Assembly: GCA_012064415.1 (NCBI GenBank)
Contig: SSNU01000067.1
Location: 237,370 to 301,369, forward strand
Origin: Gyrodactylus bullatarudis
Lineage: Eukaryota > Platyhelminthes > Monogenea > Gyrodactylidea > Gyrodactylidae
DNA: 64,000 bases
Direction: 5' to 3'
A program made the position numbers and the translations under genes. This document shows, in pieces, positions 13,151-25,754 of the stretch; the stretch's first letter is position 1, and each line of letters begins with the position of its first letter. The notes under the pieces are model-generated. The model had not been told where the DNA came from. It saw only the letters and a program-made list of their open reading frames with translations, and made no database searches.

Positions 13151-14340
13151 GGTTTCTTCTCAAAATTTCATTCTCTATCGCATGAGCAAATAGCTGAAAA
13201 AAGTTGTAAAAATTTGTATCACACTGATACTCATAAAGTTCGAATCTCTGTGGATCTCATTTAAAATAAATAGAGCTCTCCTCTAACCCATACTTTTGTG
13301 ATAAAGTCAGCAAATCGAATCAGATCTTAAGAATATGCACAGTGAGCTCTAATGAAATAAGCAGTAGTGTGTTTGGTTATCGTTTAGATTTAGGGCGTAT
13401 TCTCTTATGAGTTGAGATAAATTCTGGTTAGCTCTTCTTACAGGTAATCAAAAACGGTCATTTCTTCATGATAAAAGTCTAAAGAAGTCTAGAGATGCTT
13501 TACATATATATAAACTCAGTACAACTTGAACTTAATAAATAAAATTGGTCAATATTATTAATCATAGTAACAGAATCTATCAAGTTCATTCTATTTTAGA
13601 GGTTTTCAAGTTTATCTGGATGAAAAATATTGATACAAAGAATTGACAGCTAAAAAAAGAATTTGCAAAAAAGCGAAGGGAGGTCATTCGTTCTGGGCTG
13701 AAAAAAAGAAGAACAGTGATAAATTCCTTCTTGTAAGTCCAGAACAATCATCATCAACATCTTAGGACAGTATTCATCTATAGTCTGGTGTACATTATTT
13801 AAAGAATTTATAATTTATGCACAAAACTTTTCTTGGTTAATTTATGAATGCATTCTAGAATAAGGAAGGTGTTTGAATACTTTCCTATCGTCACCTCAAT
13901 AAGAAAGTAACAATATTGTTATACACTTGGATATAAAAGGAGGCATTTTTCTAAAAAAAAAAGATAAACAGTAGATTTAACTACTTAATTCCTGCGTATA
14001 AGAAGAGCTCTCTTAGTCTAACTCATATAAGAATTGTGGTCGTGAAACAAATGACACAAGATTTTTGAGAATTTTTTTGGAGACATTGAAGGCGTTAAAA
14101 ATTTTGAGCTTTTGCGATTTTTGCATTTAATTTATCTTTGAGGAAAATTCCAGAATTGTGTCAAATCAAAAATTAATTGATAAAAAATATGATAACGAAA
14201 AAAAAATTTTTAAGTTGTATTGTTAAAAATTCCATTTAAAACAATATAAGGAAAAATAGAAAATTAAAAAATTTTTGTTTCGATCAAAAGATTAATTTAC
14301 AGCTATTCTCGATGAATTTGGGAATTCATAATTTTTCATC
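13150..14340. other. Intergenic, no gene recognised
   Basis: No coding signal, RNA gene or clear terminal repeat was recognised. The stretch is AT-rich with A/T homopolymer runs. Confidence 0.5.
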
Positions 14341-14364
14341 ATTTCTTCATCAAGGTGTCGGTAT

Positions 14365-14675
14365 TTTTTTATTCTTTAAGAATTTTTGTTGATTTCAAGG
14401 TCTGAGAGGAATCAAACGTAATTTTTCAGCATCATCATTAGACAAAGAAAATAATTATTCTTTTTTTTTGAAAAAACCCGTCATTTTGAAATGATCATGG
14501 ATCACCCTAGTTTATCAATTTCCAAGCGGTAAAAAGGATCGAAAGATATGAAGTAGACTTTCGCATGTGAATGGAGTGTTCTTTCAAAAGATTAGTCTAA
14601 TGATGATGCTGAAAAATAACGTTTGATTCCTCTCAGACCTGGAAATCAACAAAAAATTTAAACTCAAAGTTTAAA
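14365..14675. repeat. Inverted repeat of about 310 bp
   Basis: The arms at about 14370-14450 and 14600-14672 are inverse complements. Shared blocks include GAGAGGAATCAAACG, CAGCATCATCATTAGAC and TTGTTGATTTC. It resembles the foldback elements in layout but has different arm sequence. No coding capacity is seen. Confidence 0.65.
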
Positions 14676-14679
14676 AAAA

Positions 14680-16030
14680 TAAAAAAATCGGGCCATCTCG
14701 AATTTTCTTTCCATCCTTTTCGTGTTCTCATATTTTCTTTAAACAATTCTATGATTCAAACTTGGTATTTTTAAAAATTTCATTCTGACAAAGATGGTAG
14801 TTGAGATGTTACGAAACACTCCGTTATCGTGCGAAAATTAAAATGATTTTAGATACGTTCAAGTTTACAGTTATTTCAAAAATTGAATAGTGATAATTCA
14901 TCGAGAGTTTTTTGTAAATTTTTTAATCTCATCTTTTATTCTGATCTATTGTAAGAAATAAAAAGGGTTTTATTTATCGAATAGATTCTTTCCATATTTT
15001 TCAATTAGAAAACTTTAGAGAAAGTCTAAAAGAAAGCTTCAAGATTTATGTCTTCCAGAAATCATAACCAATAATAATATTCTCTTTGATATAAATCAAA
15101 TAAAATACTTTCTATTACAAATTCTCATACTTGGCAAACATAAAAATAAGCTTGGGCTTGTTAGAAATAAAGGTGTTAAATCCATTGTTGGAATTGATGA
15201 AAGATTGTAGTGCAAAATCGTGAGAATTTTAAAAATATTTTATTACCTCAAAAAAATTATTCATTTCACATTTTTAAAACCAAGTTTTCATACTGCTCTA
15301 TTCTTTTCTGACCTTCAAGAATGTTTTAAAGTTTAGTTTTTACTGGGTAATATTAAAATTTTACATTGAGACTAAAGTGGGTTCTGTCTCATCCGACTAG
15401 ATTTATCAAATCCCTCATCCCTCCTCTTGGAATTTGACATGAAACTAAGCCAATTTCAGTAACTTTACATGGTTGATTGGTAATATCAATCACCCGCCTA
15501 AAATCATAAGTGAGATAAGTGAATGACACTCAAAATTGTCAGAAAGTTCAATCATGATTCTTACCAAATGCTACTGCTGGATGAAAATAGGATTCCCTGA
15601 TTGGCTACTTTTGGTTTGTCCAATCAAATTGAGTTCAATTTTCAAATAATAAGCTAATGATAACTCTGAAAATTAAAAAATTAAAGTTAAAATTTATCCA
15701 CTTTACTTTATTCATGTTTAAAATGTTCAAACTGATTTGTTAACTTCACTTGGAGAGATGTCCCTTGTTTTTTATCAAGTTTTCAAAGCAGAGCTTCCAA
15801 GGAAAAAACTTTTGGTGCGATATCTTTCTTGTCGATCCGAAATCTTATAGGAGAAACCTGTGGAGATGAGATAGTTTTTGATGTTTTTACATTTTATCAA
15901 TTTGTATACCCCCATTTATAATGACACTAGTTACGGTTAAATTTATTTTAAATTCTTATTTCCAATCATCTTCTGTTCCAGTTACATAGATTTATTACGA
16001 ATTAGTAATTTTTATGATTCAAATATTCAC
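14680..16030. other. Intergenic, no gene recognised
   Basis: AT-rich, with no convincing coding frame or terminal repeat. A short dispersed block around AAATACGTCCGAAAATCCAC at about 16040-16060 recurs at about 35520-35540. Confidence 0.5.
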
Positions 16031-16079
16031 GTAAATTTTCAAATACGTCCGAAAATCCACTTAAAATCAAGTTACGAAT

Positions 16080-16845
16080 TCATTAAAGATAATAATTTAC
16101 AAATTATGAAAGAAATGGTAAAAGTCAAAGAATATAAGAATATTATGTAAGCTGAAAAAACACCAAAACTCTCCAATAATTAGCAACAGTGGAGAGAAAA
16201 GTGAAAAAGCTCACATAGGCCAAGGTAGTTGAAGATTATAAGAATAGTTTTTTTGGACACATAAGTTTGGTTTATATAGATTTATGAAGAATTTCTCCTT
16301 CACCCAAACATCAGTACTGTCATCCCCTGCATTTTTGTATAGAATTGAAAAGTTTGAAATTGAAGCTTCGTGCCCTTCCTGTCTTAGATGCCTGGTCACC
16401 GCTGTATCTTTCTTAAGATGATCGTTCCCTCTAGTTGATAACTTCCTAATTGTACGACCTATATATGTAGCTCCACAGTCGCATTGGAATTTATAAATCA
16501 ATAGAGTTTTCTCTTGAGGTTCGAGTAAATCTTTATGGATCAGGTTATACAATCTCTTAGTTTTGAATACAATTTTCAAATGTTGTTATAATGTTGATTG
16601 ATGAGATCAGTTAACTTTCTCCCTAAATCATTGCTGAAGCCATCTCCTTTGAAATTGAGTTTCATGAAAATTGTGGTCTTCTCAACTTCATCTGTGTTTT
16701 CAACGACATCTCTATCACCTGACAAGTTGATAAATTTGTCCACAAATTTATTAGGATAACCGTTTTCCATTAAACTCAACTTCGTGTTCTCTATTTCTTT
16801 AGGTATTTCCTCTGGGCTTACTATTTTTCTTATCCTCTTGCCCAG
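16080..16845 (-). pseudogene. Penelope-like element: linker, GIY-YIG endonuclease, 3' end
   Basis: On the minus strand the frame at 16845-16576 reads the linker after the reverse transcriptase (ENTKLSLMENGYPNKF). With one frameshift near 16576 it continues to the stop at 16211. The second part has a cysteine-flanked GIY-YIG signature (CDCGATYIGRT, then R and H in STRGNDH) and a terminal WVKEKFFINLYKPNLCVQK block, as in endonuclease-bearing PLEs. GIY-YIG cuts target DNA so that the RT can prime. The 3' untranslated region is shared with 25525-25765 and 31410-31660. The piece is joined head to head with a plus-strand RT piece of the same element. Confidence 0.85.
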
Positions 16846-17632
16846 ATTTCATTAGATTTTAGTTCTTTATTTCCTAATGTACCAATAGAAGAAACCCTTA
16901 CTATTATCAGTTCTTTTATTGATGATCATTGTGGTTTTGAAATGCAAAGTAAAGAAATAACGATCTTATAAGAATCTGTTGTATAAATTTTCCTCTATCA
17001 TTTCAAAACAAAGTTTTCATCCAAAAAGATGGGATAGCTATGGGTTCACCTCTTAGTTCTCTTTTAGTTGATATCTTTTTAGGCTGTTTAGAAATTACAA
17101 TTTCAGAAACTATAAACTCTATTACTGATTTTTACATCAGATATGTCGATGACACTTTTATTTTGATGAAGCCTAATGTATCAGCAGATGATTTTTTCTT
17201 AAAGATGAACTCTTTTCATCCTAATATTAAGTTTACTATGGAAAAAGAATCTAATGGTATTTTAAGCTTCTTTGATGTGAAACTGACAAGAAAAGAAGAT
17301 AGTTCTATACAAAGAAACATTTTCAAGAAAAAGACTGACAATGGTAAATTTCTCCATTATGCCAGTTTTAGTCCTGTTTCACATAAAGTTGGTTTAGTAA
17401 TTGGCCTGGGGAAGAGGATAAGAAAAATAGTCCAGAGGAAATACCTAAAGAAATAGAGAACACGAAGTTGAGTTTAATGGAAAACGGTTATCCTAATAAA
17501 TTTGTGGACAAATTTATCAACTTGTCAGGTGATAGAGATGTCGTTGAAAACACAGATGAAGTTGAGAAGACCACAATTTTCATGAAACTCAATTTCAAAG
17601 GAGATGGCTTCAGCAATGATTTAGGGAGAAAG
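16846..17632 (+). pseudogene. Penelope-like reverse transcriptase remnant
   Basis: The plus-strand translation begins with an LFPNVPIEETL block, loses frame near 16975, and continues with a DGIAMGSPLSSLLVDIFLG block. The catalytic YVDD motif lies at about 17140-17151, followed by SFFDVKLTRK and a thumb/linker region. MGSPLSP-type and YVDD motifs with NVP are typical of PLE RTs. A 4-base deletion relative to the inverted sister copy (near 17430) shifts the frame before the linker. The segment 17406-17632 repeats, inverted, 16845-16620. The two pieces together cover RT through endonuclease, so they probably come from one retroposition event with internal inversion. Confidence 0.85.
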
Positions 17633-17659
17633 AAATTAAGTCTGGTCTCATTCTGAGGA

Positions 17660-18100
17660 GTTGGAAGGTGAAAAAGGCCTAATGCAACAACTTTGAAGTT
17701 TCTACTGATGCTCAGACGTAAATATGCAAAGTGATCACAATAAATTTCTTACAGGATGCTTGTGGGAAAACAGAATGGGGGAGAATTGAATGAGGAGAAT
17801 ATAAAACTGAAATGGTGAAGATCAAATTAAAATTTATTTCCTAGACTTGCTAATTTAGCCCCTTATATATTGAGTGTTAGCTTCTTCATCACCGAGTGTT
17901 AGGATATTTAGTAACATTTGAAAACAGATTTTCGAACGAACCTTTCATCGTAACATGTTTTATTTATTGCAAAATAAATAAGCTATTTGACATAAAATAA
18001 TAAATAGTAATAATTTTATATGTATTTTGGCTTGTCATTAGTATTGGAGTTAGAATTTGAACAAGTAATTAGCTCCTCACTTTAAACTCTTACAAAAAAA
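17660..18100. other. Spacer, no gene recognised
   Basis: No motif was recognised between the Penelope-like piece and the LINE fragment. Confidence 0.45.
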
Positions 18101-18107
18101 ATTCACT

Positions 18108-18518
18108 CTCCAAGAATGTGACAATAACCTCGATTATATCTCTCCCCTTGTTCCCTCACTAACTTTTGAAAAATCTCTCGAAATTGAGCATATTCAATCT
18201 AGATTCCTCTATTTCTTATATCCTGATTTAGAATCTTATAATCCTCGCATATTAGTCTCTGGGCTCAACCCTCTCTGGGTTAGAAGATATGCTATTATTG
18301 TTAAATCATTTGCTAAATCTGTTAACTTATTTGAAAACTCATATAACCTCAGAAACCCCTCTTTTTCAAATCACTATTTACTATCATCATATAATATGAT
18401 TGATAAAAAATATAAAATATCAGACTGTCACGACCTAACTAATATTAAAACTATAATGTCACACATTAGGTCCAAACTTGATTATTCTAAGAGTCTCCTC
18501 TATGCTAATCTTCATTAA
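18108..18518 (+). pseudogene. LINE reverse-transcriptase C-terminal fragment
   Basis: An open plus-strand frame starts in the thumb region (NLDYISPLVPSL, then an EHIQSRFLYFLYP block). It continues through GLNPLWVRRYAIIVKSFAKS and NLRNPSF to the element's own stop after HIRSKLDYSKSLLY. DY(I/V)SPL and LxxLW-RR patterns are typical of non-LTR retrotransposon ORF2 C-termini. The same C-terminus recurs at 18738-18825 and, on the minus strand, at 21020-21265. It is 5' truncated, as LINE copies usually are. Confidence 0.8.
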
Positions 18519-18737
18519 TCCCAGAATGTTTAATGAAATTTCTTGAAAGGTTTATATATTTCTACAATACTCATTACACATATTTCATGAACATAGATTA
18601 ATCAAATTATTATTATTTTTTATATTTTTTTTATCGAACCGCCATATTATATCCAGAGATGCTGTGTATATATATTTGTATTTATATTTATTTATTTTAT
18701 CTTTTATAAATCAATAAAATCATACTTTCTAACAAGA

Positions 18738-18825
18738 AAAAATCTTAATGATCTTAAATCTATAATTTCTCATATAAGATCTAAATTTGACTATTCAAAA
18801 TCCCTTCTTTACCCCCACCTTCATT
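18738..18825 (+). pseudogene. Second copy of the same LINE C-terminus
   Basis: The translation LNDLKSIISHIRSKFDYSK followed by SLLYPHLH and a stop closely matches the end of the fragment at 18108-18518. Only about 30 residues remain. It is a separate, heavily truncated insertion just downstream. Confidence 0.75.
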
Positions 18826-18829
18826 AATC

Positions 18830-20073
18830 TTATCTTTTTGATCGAATATTTATTTGAAAATATCATGGAATTTCAGTATCTGACTTTTCGACTGCTCCTC
18901 ACTTAAGTAGAGGAAATAGTGGAGTTTGACTATTTATGAGCCAACACTGCAGATTTCCCAATGACGAGGTCGATCTGTTATTTTAACTATTCAAAAAACT
19001 TATTTTGTGATAATTTATTTATAATAATGATTATCTTTTAAATTCAATAAATGTATAATTTCAAAGAAAAAGTAATTGCAATATACTTGAATCAATTAAT
19101 TGTTCAAGGCAATGCAATGGGGATCCCTATTCAAGCCATCATTTTATTTCAAGCATATTATTTAAGAAGAGAGTAGGTGAATATTTTTGCAGCATTTAAT
19201 AAGGTCATAACAATCTTAATATACAATTAGGATGTAAACAGTTTTATAATTGAACAAACATTCTTTTAGAATTTTCCCAAGATTCTCAGTATTTTCACCT
19301 ATGTAAGCGTTGTTGGGTCCTTTTGAATTGTAAGAGAAAAAAATGAGATGAAGACAGCTGATTAAATCAGACCGTGTTTGTTTAATGAGGGTGAAATTGT
19401 AGTCCAATTCAAACTAGAACAAACTGAAGAGACTAGGGGCCATACTTTTACTATTCGACTTTATACCGGAAAAAAAGGCTAGAGGGGAATTTCTAGTTAC
19501 CAAACATTCAACTCTTGTGTTTTTCCAGGTTCTCTCTCTCTCTTTGTTCTTGTCTGAAAATAGAGAGAGAGAAATTTCTTATCAGTTGAGAATCATTTCC
19601 AGTTAACAAAGACGACAACTTGTCAACAAGAGATAAACAACACTCACGTTACGGCCTACCTTTTGTGTGTAAAACAATTCTGTTGTTTCCTCTATGGTCA
19701 TTACCCCACCACCCATCTATTCTCCATGTCAATTTATATAAATGAATGTTTGTTTAACTTCTCGATGGCTTTCAACATCCTTGAGAAATGATGTTAGAGA
19801 AGTTTGGTCGAAACATGACTTTGACGTAGTAACCCAACTCAAGTCTATCTATGGTTTTTATTATTCATGTTTTTTTCAGCATGTTAAAAAAAGATTAAAC
19901 ACAAATATATCTGAATATATCTGATTTTATTTATTCTGAATGTCTTTTCATATTAATTAATCAATGTATCTTTTCAAAATTTCCCTACTCAAACGTTGAG
20001 ATTACTCTTCAAAGATCTGTAAAGCAAGTATAAATGATTAGGTATATTTATTCATGTTCCATTATACTCATTT
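18830..20073. other. Intergenic, no gene recognised
   Basis: A CT-rich/GA-rich inverted pair (CTCTCTCTCTCT near 19532 and GAGAGAGAGA near 19562) forms a simple-repeat hairpin. No conserved gene was recognised. A 60-residue frame at 19742-19924 has no recognisable domain. Confidence 0.5.
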
Positions 20074-20443
20074 TTAGCCCTTAAAATCCCACAGTGATAG
20101 TTCTATCATACGTCATTTTAGCAACTCATTATTATTCATTTAAGCCAAGAAAATAATTCGATAGGAAATTTATTTGGCTCTACCATTCGTCAAACTCGCG
20201 CTATGCAAATTTAAAGAGAGTTGGAGTTTTTCAAAAAATTATTTTTTGTTTAAAACGGTTTTTTTGAAAACCTACTTTCCGAGGTCATAGATAAAAAGTA
20301 AGATAACTTTTATCGAGTAATCATACCTCTAGAATTCAAATATGCAATCTTGTGAAAACAACTGTAGATTCGTAATCAGCGTATTCACAAACCAAGATTG
20401 AATGCGAGTCATGAAAAAAATTCGCTGGGACTTCAAGGGTTAA
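20074..20443. mobile_element. piggyBac-type MITE, 370 bp
   Basis: It begins TTAGCCCTTAAAATCCCAC and ends with the inverse of TTAACCCTTGAAGTCCCAGC, giving imperfect terminal repeats of about 20 bp at TTAA-like sites. It has no coding capacity. Related copies or pieces lie at 23640-23861, 26100-26330, 4890-5340 and about 3180-3340. TTAA sites and CCC-starting ends fit cross-mobilisation by a piggyBac transposase (inference); two piggyBac remnants are in this window. Confidence 0.7.
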
Positions 20444-21019
20444 ATTACACGCAACTTTGAGGATAAATTTAATTTCTTTCAAGATAAGCTGCAAAGAAGA
20501 GTTACTCTTCATTTCGGAAGGTAAAATAATAAAAGCTAATTTATATGTAGTTATGAATTTCATGAATTTGACAGAACTGAATATCTTTGATTTCGCTATA
20601 GATAGGGTGAATTTCCTTCCTACTCATAATAATAGTCAGAAACAAAATTATTTTATGGATCATATAATAATGAGATGAGCCAATGGTTTGTTGGAATAAA
20701 GAAAAATTCGATGTAGCGTGGATGAGCTTCTATAGAATTTCTTAGTAAATAAAATCTAAATTTGATTTTTCTTGGTTATTCCAACAATTTTTAGAAACCT
20801 GTTTTAGAACTTTTGAAATCTGTTTAGTGTGGATTACCAAATAGATTATTTGATATTGCTCAGATTTGCTTATTAACTGAGAATTATCGACTTTGAATTT
20901 GTTTTGGTTTAAAGACGAGTAAGAAACATAAATCATGAATGAGTTTTTTGATTGCAGTTGAAATAGTGTTGGCAGTTGATCTGAAAAAATTAAATCGAAA
21001 ATCACCTGGTTAGTTCTAC

Positions 21020-21265
21020 TTAATGAAGATCTGGATATAGGAGAGATTGGGAGTAGTCAATTTTAGATCGGACATGTTTAGTAATACTTTTTATGGAGTT
21101 GAGGTTGTCACAATTTGACAAGTCGTAGTTCTCGTTAAGTTTATTATAAGTAGTGAATAAATAATTACTTTCATAAGTAATATTTCTCAGATTATAGGAT
21201 CGTTCAATTTTAATTGAAGATTCAGAGAATTTTTTATGATGAGTACTTTGAATTTTTTCGATTCT
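21020..21265 (-). pseudogene. LINE C-terminal fragment
   Basis: On the minus strand the translation contains SYNLRNITYESNYLFTTYNK and ends SIKSITKHVRSKIDYSQSL followed by LYPDLH and a stop. This is the same C-terminus as at 18108-18518. It is probably the downstream part of the fragment at 21670-21990, separated from it by about 350 bp of inserted, unrecognised sequence. Confidence 0.75.
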
Positions 21266-21669
21266 TCTGGCTTGGTCATTAGCAGGGCAACCAAAAATAT
21301 TCCCTTGAAAAATTTCTTAAGGCGCCTAAAATATTTCTATAAAAAGTAAAAATATTCTATTAAATATAACTCAAAAATCACAATATTCTTCGATTTGCAG
21401 GACCTCAATTAAATAAATTGACATGCTCTGATTGGTTGATTATATTTATAATTATCCAATAAAATTACTTTAATTCATAAAAAATATTACTTTTTCAATT
21501 AAAAAATATACCCTATAATATTCTTTTACCCATAAAGTAATATTTCATGCATTTTATGCTTTTATTAATATAAACCTTCCAATTTACAGAATTTTGTAAA
21601 AATTTCTTTTATTTAAAGGTTTAAACATAATACTGTAGAAAATATGGAAATATAAAGAATATGCTTTCT

Positions 21670-21990
21670 GTTGCCCTGGTGATTTGTCAAGTTTATTAAT
21701 AAGGGTGAGACATAGTCTAAGTGTGTGAGCACTAATGACTTGTACGCCTTACTTCTTAAAGATAATGATTTTGAATATTTAAGAATTGCCATGACCATGG
21801 AGTTTATTTTAGGTAGATTTGAGGAGGGATCAATTTTTAGTTTTGAGTTAATACCGAAACCTAAATCAGAAGTGAAGGAGACTTTGGGGGTTGCAGGGAG
21901 GCCGAATGGGAGCATTATTTGGCATTTATCTCTATTTATATAGAGCCCCATGGTCTCGAGTGAATCTTTAGGAATGGTTATGATTGATTT
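21670..21990 (-). pseudogene. LINE reverse-transcriptase palm/thumb fragment
   Basis: The minus-strand frame reads MGLYINRDKCQIMLP, the conserved strand after the catalytic motif of non-LTR RTs. It then reads DLGFGINSKLKID and KAYKSLVLTHLDYVSPL, ending where inserted sequence begins. With 21020-21265 it makes one interrupted, 5'-truncated copy of the 18-kb LINE family. Confidence 0.75.
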
Positions 21991-21999
21991 TAATTATAT

Positions 22000-23370
22000 C
22001 TAAGGAATTTTTCTATGTAAATAGATAAATTTTGATTTCAAAAAATAGTTAATTATACAAAAGGTACATGGGGAGTTAATCAACTGTGACTTATCATGAA
22101 AATAAGGCGTAAGAGATCAGATAAAAATAGTATAATACTAAAATATGGCGTTTATTTAAATGACACCTAATGTCAGATTTTTATATTTTGATTTTTAAGC
22201 TATAAAAGATACTGGTATGTCTGATCTACGATTTTACATTCCTGAATTTTGACCTCTATCAACATTTAATCATAAGTGTCTGATTTTTTTCTTATTTTAA
22301 TTGAAATGCAGGTCATTTGTTGAGAAAAAGACACTCTGCGTTGAAGAATAAGAGAAAAATACCAAGTTTCAAGAGAAAATATCGATAGGCGTCAACCTAT
22401 TTTGAATTTAAAAGAAAATCTTAAATTTTTCTATTTAAATTTATGAATTTATTTTGTATGAAAAAAAGATTCAAATTTAACAGAGTAGTAAAAGGTTCTT
22501 GAAGAGTTAAAAAATTAAATAAAATTCTAAATTTCCATTAGAGTAACACAAAAAAATTAAACCCTCAGCCAATATTTTAACGTCACGAGTCAAAAGTTTT
22601 GACTAGATTCCTTTTTGACAAGTTGAGCAATGATTCTATGAGAATAGTTCAAATTAAAGACCTTCAAGATCGGAAATTTTCAATGATTGATCGATTCTGG
22701 ATTGGTTGAAGAAGTAAAGACATCCCAAGGAGCTAATCGTTTGAACTCATAGGCAAAAATTTGCACTTTTCAAAATTTTTCATTACAATATTAAAAAGTG
22801 AATAGAATTACTGTCTAAAAAGTTGGTGACTCATTTGGAGGCCATTCAAAATCTTATTACTTGTAAAGCCAAGTTGTAACTTGTTGAAAATTTCAACTTT
22901 AACATTTAACCAATACAAGCCCCACATCAAAGTCCATTATTTATTGTTTTACGGAGAATCCCGTCGTGAGAGCATAAGCTGCTTCCTATCTTTCAATAAT
23001 CAATTATATAGATTTGATGAACATCTGGTTCTTTATTTTCACATACAGACAGTAGTAGTGTATTCATCTCTAAAGTATCTCTAAAATTGTTTGTCATGTA
23101 CAACTTTTTATTGTTCTAATTTTTTTGATAGATATTGTTTTCTTCTTCTTTTCTAAGAGAAAAAAATAGATAAAAAAAGCAGGTTATTTTTCTGATGTGA
23201 CTTATTAGAGAGAGAAAAAAAATTGAATCATTTTCTAGACACAACTGACTGCTAGTCATCACAGGTTCTCATAGATTCTAAAAATGGACAAGATTAATTA
23301 ACTTGACTGTATTTCATTACTGAAAACCTTTCAATACCAACTCAATAAGTTTGATGCGATTTCTTTATTG
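22000..23370. other. Intergenic, no gene recognised
   Basis: AT-rich. No domain, RNA gene or clear terminal repeat was recognised. Confidence 0.5.
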
Positions 23371-23375
23371 CTCAT

Positions 23376-23560
23376 TTGTCTAAAATAGGTCTGATTAACT
23401 CCCTAATCTATGTAATTAATAGATTCTCCTCTTCCACTGGTCTGAAAATCTTAGGTTATAAAACATTTGTTCTTCCTCATTTGGATTACTTATCCCCTCT
23501 CCTTCCTCATATCAACAACTCTAATTCTCTAACCATTGAAAGGATCCAATCTAAGGTTGT
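23376..23560 (+). pseudogene. LINE thumb-domain fragment
   Basis: The plus-strand frame GLINSLIYVINRFSSSTGLK, then YKTFVLPHLDYLSPLLPHI, then LTIERIQSK is the same thumb region as in the 18- and 21-kb LINE fragments. It is cut off at the 3' side by the MITE at 23640-23861. Confidence 0.75.
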
Positions 23561-23639
23561 TTTAACGCAATTATTTTTGGTTCAAAAGTTATCGATCCAA
23601 AAACAGGCTATTTTTTAGCCTTAGCAGATAGATTTGAGG

Positions 23640-23861
23640 CGAATGCATATTTGAATTCTAGAGGTATGATTACTCGAAAAACGTTTTAAACAAAAAATAA
23701 GTTTTTGAAAAAATTCAATTCTCTTTAAATTAGCTTAGCTCCAGCTTGACGAATGATAGAGCCAAATTCTTTGCGTATATTTTCTGAGGCTTAGATAAAT
23801 AATAACGAGTTGCTAAAATGATCTGTGATAAAAAATAACCCAGTGGGACTTTCAGGGTTAA
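23640..23861. mobile_element. Truncated piggyBac-type MITE
   Basis: Inverse-complement copy of part of 20074-20443. It ends CAGTGGGACTTTCAGGGTTA plus A, the inverse of the TTAACCCT end. The other end is missing, replaced by the LINE fragment border. Confidence 0.65.
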
Positions 23862-24721
23862 TTTCACTAGATAAAAATCATAATTCTCATTTTGCGAATA
23901 GAATATCGATTAAATAAAATTACTCAAATGAGTTTTTTTGAACACCAATCAGGGTAAAGAATAAAATTGACCAATAAATGATCAATACTCACTGGGGAGT
24001 TTCAATATTTACGGTAACATATCTGATGAATTTTTAAAAATAATCTGATATAAATTACTCACAAGTAAACCGAATAAAAATATGAAAGATCAACTAATAT
24101 TGAAATTAAACTAAAAAATCGAGGTAATTTCAGAATTATTATCTTCTTTTTTGAGCTAAGCAAATTTTTAAAAATCATCTCTCTACTTCAAAAAATATCG
24201 CTACCATATTTTATTGTTATTCTTGTAAAACTTTTTGAGGCTTTACTTATTACCAAGCTATTCACAATGTTGAACTCATTTAGAGTACGTCATAAGCATT
24301 CTTCGATTCTGATTGGTCCTTTCAAGGGAACCAATGATATTCGAGCATTTTAATATTTTCTTCTCACTTTACAGAACTTTCACATGTATTACTCTTGACT
24401 GTCTGTATACTAAAACGTTTGCACGTGGATTTGGATAAGGGTTGGTTATGTTTCAATTAAATCTACTTTCGAGTAAAACAAGTATAATTTAATGGTTAAT
24501 TTATTTTAACGCGAATTGTCCATATTTTAGATTATTTTATAATAATCAATTATAATGATAGGAATGTTTCAAACAGACACAAGAGAATTAAGAAAGAGTT
24601 GAAAAAATGTTGCAAAACAAAGCTACCAAGATGAAGCGATTGTATACAGGTATTCACATTTAGAGCATCTGGGTTCTATTCTTCTTCTTAAACCTATTTC
24701 AAGAAACGAACATTCTATGTA

Positions 24722-25471
24722 AAGTTGGTTGATATGAAGTTGGGAATCTATGATTTTTACAGAAATCTCGATATTTTCATCAAGAATTCGAATCTGTTGA
24801 AGATTTTCTGGAATCCTACTCATGCTGCCCACTTTTACCAGTTGAAGAAAAAAAATCTGAAAAAAAATTATTTTTATGGAAAATATAGGCATTTTTCAAA
24901 TTCCCATTTGGCGCCAAAATCCCTTTTTTTCGAACTTTGAGCTGAAAATTTTTGTTGATTTGAAAGTGGGAGGCTGATCAAAAGAGGTTTTTCATGATCA
25001 AGATTAGACAAGAAAGCTGACTAGCACCGTTAAGTTATCCACAGTTACCCCATTTTCGAGAGATTTTGAATTATCGAAATTTCATTGATTTTCAAGTAGT
25101 GAAAATGATCGAGAAAACGAAATTCAGCTCCCAGACGATAATAAGGTTAAGCATAAGAGCAGATTCAGTTGAATTGATTTTCTTGTCTAATCTTGATCGT
25201 GAAAAACCTCTTTCGATCAGCCTCCCACTTTCAAATCAACAAAAAATTTCAGCTCAAAGTTCGAAAAAATGGGATTTTGGTGCCAAATGGGAATTTGAAA
25301 AATGCCTATATTTTTCATAAAAATAATTTTTTTCAGATTTTTTTTCTTCAACTGGTAAAAGTGGGCAGCATGAGTAGGATTCCAGAAAATCTTCAACAGA
25401 TTCGAATTCTTGATGAAAATATCGAGATTTCTGTAAAAATCATAGATTCCCAACTTCATATCAATTAGCTT
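24722..25471. mobile_element. Foldback element with TA target duplication
   Basis: A 750-bp palindrome with arms of about 300 bp and TA on both flanks (24720-24721, 25472-25473). Ends are AAGTTGGTTGATATGAAG and the inverse of AAGCTAATTGATATGAAG. The arms are nearly identical, and translations on the two strands are therefore the same peptide mirrored. This is the subfamily also seen at 39057-39792. Confidence 0.85.
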
Positions 25472-25524
25472 TAATATTGCATTATATTAAATTTGTAGCG
25501 AAAAGGAAATTTTGGAGAAAAAAT

Positions 25525-25745
25525 TATAATCTTCAACTAATATGGCCTATGTGAACTTTTTCTCTTCATTGGTGCTATTTATTGTAGAGTTTTTGGTGTT
25601 TTTCAACTCACATTTTATTCTTATATTATTTAACTTTTACTATTTCTTTGATAATTTCAAATATTATTTTTCATTCAACCTTTAACTCTTATCCTTTTTT
25701 AAGAGAGACCACAGATGATCCTTTAAGAAATGTGCATTTGGTTTT
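25525..25745 (+). repeat. Penelope-like element 3' end, solo
   Basis: The sequence matches the 3' end of the PLE at 16080-16845 and the copy at 31410-31660: TATAATCTTCAACTAATATG, then a GTGAACTTTTTCTC block, then TTTACTATTTCTTTGATAAT. The coding part is lost except for the last residues. Confidence 0.75.
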
Positions 25746-25754
25746 AAAAATATA

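Noticed and set aside
24623..25468. Mirrored reading frames of 70-91 codons on both strands
   Set aside because: The same peptides appear from both arms of the foldback element in opposite directions; similar mirrored frames occur in the other foldback copies. No gene.
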